Below, piece by piece: positions 60,290-64,000 of a stretch of 64,000 bases of DNA. The notes under the pieces are model-generated. The model was not told where the DNA came from and did no database searches. It worked only from the letters and a program-made list of their open reading frames with translations. The translations under genes were made by a program, and so were the position numbers. The stretch is from Megalonaias nervosa (taxonomy: Eukaryota > Mollusca > Bivalvia > Unionida > Unionidae), in NCBI GenBank assembly GCA_016617855.1, contig JAECUM010004317.1, positions 15,001 through 79,000 of the forward strand, in the 5' to 3' direction. How positions within the stretch are numbered: position 1 is the stretch's first letter; each line of letters starts with the position of its first letter.

Positions 60290-60910
60290 TTTGTCTTAGC
60301 TATGAAATGGCTCATTCCAAATATGAAGAAAATTCACAAAGGGTTTTGGGTAATATTTGCAAATGAAAAACTTCAATAAAAACCCAAATGCATATGAGAG
60401 GCTTTTATCCCCAAAGTTCTTTTGGCAAATGTGCATGTAAATTATTAAACTGTTCTTGCTTAATAACGATTCTTTCCAAGACTGAAGAAAGTCCATTATG
60501 GGGTTTAGAAAATATGAACAAATGAAAAAACTGAACCACAACCTTAATATAAATTATCTCTGACTGTGACCTTGAATGCAAGGTCATACAAGCAAGTGAG
60601 CATGTTGTAGAATGAATTGTCTTAGCTTCATAATGATTAATGCCAAGCATGACAAGAGGTTTTTAATGGGTTTAGGATTATAAGCACAAAAAAATAAAAA
60701 AATTTATAACTGACTTTGAATCCAAGGTAAAAAGAAGCAGGTCAGCATTTCATGATTGAACACTCCAAGACTTTGCTCTAAAATGCTAAACTGATTCCCT
60801 TCCATGCAAGAGAATCTATCAATGGTCTTGGCTTCATAACAATTCATGCCAAGTATTATAATACACTATCAATGGTCTCAGATTAATATGATTTATACAA
60901 CGCATTGTGA
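60290..60910. repeat. Diverged long-period repeat, about 150-190 bp, 3-4 units
   Basis: TTGTCTTAGCTATGAAATGG, TTGCTTAATAACGATTCTTT, TTGTCTTAGCTTCATAATGA and GGTCTTGGCTTCATAACAAT each start a unit with later TATGGGGTTTAGAAAATATG-type words. Similarity between units is low. Confidence 0.6.
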
Positions 60911-62318
60911 GAACCTATCATTGGTTGAGGAAATATATACAACTGAAATACTTTAACCCAAAGCAAACTGTTGACATTAACATGTCAACATTATCATTGT
61001 CACTGAGTCAGTTCACAATGTCTTGCTTCCCACTAACATATGTTAAACAATAAATGGTACATGGAGTCGTCTGCTCTGAATCAAGATGCATAAGTGGTCT
61101 CTATCTCTCTGTAACTTATTCTTAACACAGTATAAATCAAAAAGTCAATTGTGCAGAAGGCATATGTGGTTGCTTAAATTAAGTGCTTTTGCATGACCAA
61201 TTTATCTTGTGCATGGTAACTGATGGGTGAAAGAAAGTGGATTAATGGATGCCATAGGAATGGATTCTTTTTTGTTGGACTCATTTGATTAACTAATGGA
61301 ACTGGAAAGGTAAACTGTGTGCTATTCTCCAGTGACCTTACACACCCCAGATTAGAAATCTGGACCAAAACATGGGAAAGGAATGATTAAAACAAAATCA
61401 ATCTGTGTGCGGGATATGACATATGACGTCACAATGTTTACATACAAAAAAGTCTATCTAACTGACAGGTGGCTATTTAGTCACCAATTGTTGCAACAAT
61501 ATGCACTCAAGATATATGGATTATCTAGCTTTCCATTGCTACTAGTGCTCAAGCTAAAAGGCTTGGACATTAAATATTAAATCAAATGGACATCGGATCT
61601 GGCCAGACTGAAATCAACATACCAGACAACAACCATATCTATTGTAATGACAGGCCTAGCTATTGCTCTGCTGTTATATTTGGATGCAACTTAAAAGAAA
61701 CAGGAAATATTTAATAATAGCCTGACCTCATTTAATTTGGTTTGGGGAGAGTACTGGTATTCTTTTTATGTTTGAAATTCCATCCCCCAAATAGTTTAAA
61801 TATAAGCTGGCCTTGATTTGCTGAGAAAAAAAGAATTTTATACATAATACAAATTTGAAAATAATAAACTGATGTAACTGCTTTTTTTGTGTTGTTTTGT
61901 TTTACAAAATCCTGGTTTAAAAGAAAATTTAAGCCTTCGTCAACACCACCTCCTCCCCTCAAAACCAAATGGTTGGTCCCTAAGCTTCCTAGGATTTTGG
62001 ATTATCATTGTCTGCTGCATGGACCAATATGTATGCTGGAAAAGAATCTAATCTGTATTTCTATAGCTATGCTGAAATCAATTTGTATTCTACTCCTAGC
62101 TATGCTGTTCCTGTTTGCCAGTATGAAACTGTAGGAATGCCCATCAAACAGACCATGAGTTACATAATACTGACTGCAGCTAGTATAATGGACACAGATT
62201 TTCTTCTGATTTTCTTAGCTAGTCCTGATCATTTTACCAAGTGCTTGACTCCCTGCCATGGAAAGATTTTTTTCACATCCTGCCCATGCATACAGGAATC
62301 TGCTTATGAATGCTTAAA
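60911..62318. other. AT-rich non-coding stretch
   Basis: Frames at 61889-62322 overlap each other and resemble no family. No repeats above 20 bp noticed. Confidence 0.4.
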
Positions 62319-62782
62319 TTAGCTGATTTGAATGATGTAACATTCCAATCAATGTTCCTGTCTTAATTACAATTAGCTGACTTCACTAATGTAACATCCC
62401 AATCAATGTCTCTGTCTTAATTACAATTAGCCAACTTCACTAATGTAACATCCCAATCAATGTCCCTGTCTTAATTACAATTAGCTGACTTCACTAATGT
62501 AACATCCCAATCAATGTCCCTGTCTTAATTACAATCAGCTGACTTCACTAATGTAACATCCCATTCAATATTGCTGCTGTGTGAATTACAAGCAGCTGAC
62601 CTGAATGATATAACATCCCAGTCAATGTCATCATGTTAATTACATGTAGCTGACTTCAATGATGTAACATCGCATTCAATATCACTGTATTAATTACAAG
62701 CAGCTGACTTGAACAATGTAACATCCCAATCAATGTCATGGTGTTAATTACAAGTAGGTGAATTAAAAATGAAGTTAAACAC

Positions 62783-63012
62783 CCCACTCAATGGCTGAGT
62801 GGTCTAAAGTGCTCACCTTTACCGATCACTTCTGGCTCACCTCTGTCCACATGGGTTCAAGTCTAAAGCTCAGCCAATGTGGGTATGTGAGAAAGCTGCT
62901 AGTAGCTTCCTGTGGGTCAGTGATTCTTACACTTTCCTTCCTCCACCAGTAATACTGGCCACCATGCATAGCCTATCTTGCACTGAGAAATGGCGTTAAA
63001 CCCAAAAACAAC
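62783..63012 (+). mobile_element. SINE family 2 copy inside the 54-bp array
   Basis: Head ATGGCTGAGTGGTCTAAAGT, B-box-like GGGTTCAAGTCTAAAG, body GGGTATGTGAGAAAGCTGC, end GAGAAATGGCGTTAAACCCA and a CAACA tail. The array unit resumes at ATCAATGTCACTGTG where the left flank breaks off. Confidence 0.92.
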
Positions 63013-63282
63013 ATCAATGTCACTGTGTTAATTACAAGTAGCTGACTTGAATAATGTAACATCCCAATCAATATAATCACTGTGTTAATTACAAATAACT
63101 AACTTGAATGATGTAACTTCCCAATCAATGTTACTGTGTTAATTACAAGCAGCTGACTCAAATGATGTAACATCACAGTCAATATCATTGTGTTAATTAC
63201 ATTAGTCACTAATTTGAATGATGTAACATGCCGGTCAAAGCCACTGTGTTAATTACATATAGCTGACTTGAATGATGTAACA

Positions 63283-63471
63283 CAGGGGTCAGCTATGTAT
63301 TTTACATAGCGTGCCACTTTTTTCCAGATTAATTACAAAATGAATGAGCACGTGCCACCAGCAAGAGAGCAACACTGTTAAAATCAAAATATTTGGCTGC
63401 CCTTCATGTGCCACACAAAACCTCTTGACATGCCACCTTGTGGCACGCCTGCTGTAGACTGCCAACCCCTG
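63283..63471. mobile_element. 189-bp hAT-type MITE with 8-bp target duplication
   Basis: TIRs CAGGGGTCAGC and the reverse of GCCAACCCCTG, flanked by ATGTAACA on both sides (63275-63282 and 63472-63479). CAGGGGT ends and 8-bp duplications are diagnostic of hAT elements. An internal subterminal repeat pairs GTGCCAC words. No transposase. Confidence 0.95.
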
Positions 63472-63587
63472 ATGTAACATCCCTGTCAATGTCATTGTGT
63501 TAATTATATTTCTTTATATGAAAAGTATTCACAGCTGTTTATTTAACTTGCCTTAAAAAAAATCATCTCAAAACTTATTGCACCTTT

Positions 63588-64000
63588 CCATTATGCTCAT
63601 TATCAGTCTCCAGAGTCTACTTGTGCAGTCATAATGTTCATTATCAGACTCCATGTTTACTTTTGTAGTCATAATGCTCATTATCAGTCTCCTTGGTCTA
63701 CTTGTGCACAGTCATAATGTTCATTATCAGACTCCATGTTTACTTTTGTAGTCATAATGCTCATTCATCAGTCTTCATGGTCTACTTGTGTAGTCATACT
63801 GCTCAATATCAGTCTACAGTCTACTTGAGTAGTCACAATGCTTATTATCACTCTCCATGGTTTACATGTGTAGTCATAATGCTCAATATTAGTCTCCAGT
63901 CTACTTGTATACAGTCATAATGTTCATTATCAATCTCCATGGTCTACTTGTGTAGTCATAATGCTCAATATCAGTCTCCATGGTTCACTTGTGTAGTCAT
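63588..64000. repeat. Minisatellite, about 41 bp, about 10 copies, runs off the window
   Basis: The unit is GTCTACTTGTGTAGTCATAA, TGCTCATTATCAGTCTCCAT, G. Alternating TGCTCATT/TGTTCATT forms hint at a two-unit higher-order repeat. Confidence 0.93.

Larger units (their letters stand above)
62319..63508. repeat. Minisatellite, 54 bp, about 14 units, interrupted by two insertions
   Basis: The unit is TTAGCTGACTTCACTAATGT, AACATCCCAATCAATGTCCC, TGTCTTAATTACAA. The first units are nearly identical and later ones are diverged. A family 2 SINE (62783-63012) and a hAT MITE (63283-63471) interrupt it. Confidence 0.95.

Overview
This window looks like intronic DNA from an animal genome rich in repeats and AT. 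A mollusc, perhaps a bivalve, fits best. The reasons are the lack of compact genes, tRNA-derived SINEs of two families, several LINE remnants, a Gypsy-type retroelement, MITEs, a spliced multi-PDZ exon, and about thirty unrelated minisatellites. The species assignment is inference only.

Host gene content is tiny. One exon on the minus strand (25589-25808) is clear: the C-terminal half of a PDZ domain resembling PDZ1 of the polarity scaffold MUPP1/PATJ, with a good acceptor and a GTAAGT donor. Two weaker minus-strand candidate exons lie at 23343-23436 and 45598-45712. If the PDZ exon belongs to a live gene, much of the window would be its introns.

Layout. 1-247: SINE family 1, minus strand, cut by the window edge. 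640-6950: minisatellites and a pair of foldback MITEs. 6952-11945: a 5 kb array of a 57-bp unit, whose length is a multiple of 3, so long repetitive ORFs appear by chance. 13.8-16.1 kb: 50-bp and 62-bp arrays. 16.7-23.2 kb: a 44-bp array split by a 5,023-bp element with TIRs, a TA target duplication and palindromic subterminal repeats; it carries a candidate 3' exon with a poly(A) signal and a nested 106-nt foldback. 23.3-27.6 kb: a SINE, the PDZ exon, and a 32-bp array probably split by another TIR element. 28-45 kb: LINE remnants, several minisatellites, and five copies of a double-hairpin MITE. 46.3-50.6 kb: a LINE/SINE tail with a 33-bp target duplication, then a broken Gypsy-type element with the domain order protease, integrase, reverse transcriptase (Gmr1-like). 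52-58.8 kb: an intact SINE with a 14-bp target duplication, LINE remnants on both strands, and a 621-bp TIR element. 59-64 kb: a sixth double-hairpin MITE, a 54-bp array holding a SINE and a hAT MITE with an 8-bp target duplication, and a terminal 41-bp array.

The repeated theme is transposable elements sitting inside minisatellite arrays. Because the array resumes on the far side, insertion boundaries and empty sites can be read directly. The least familiar items are the 5-kb TIR element at 17269-22291 and the double-hairpin MITE family. No intact protein-coding gene, rRNA, functional tRNA or CRISPR array was seen.
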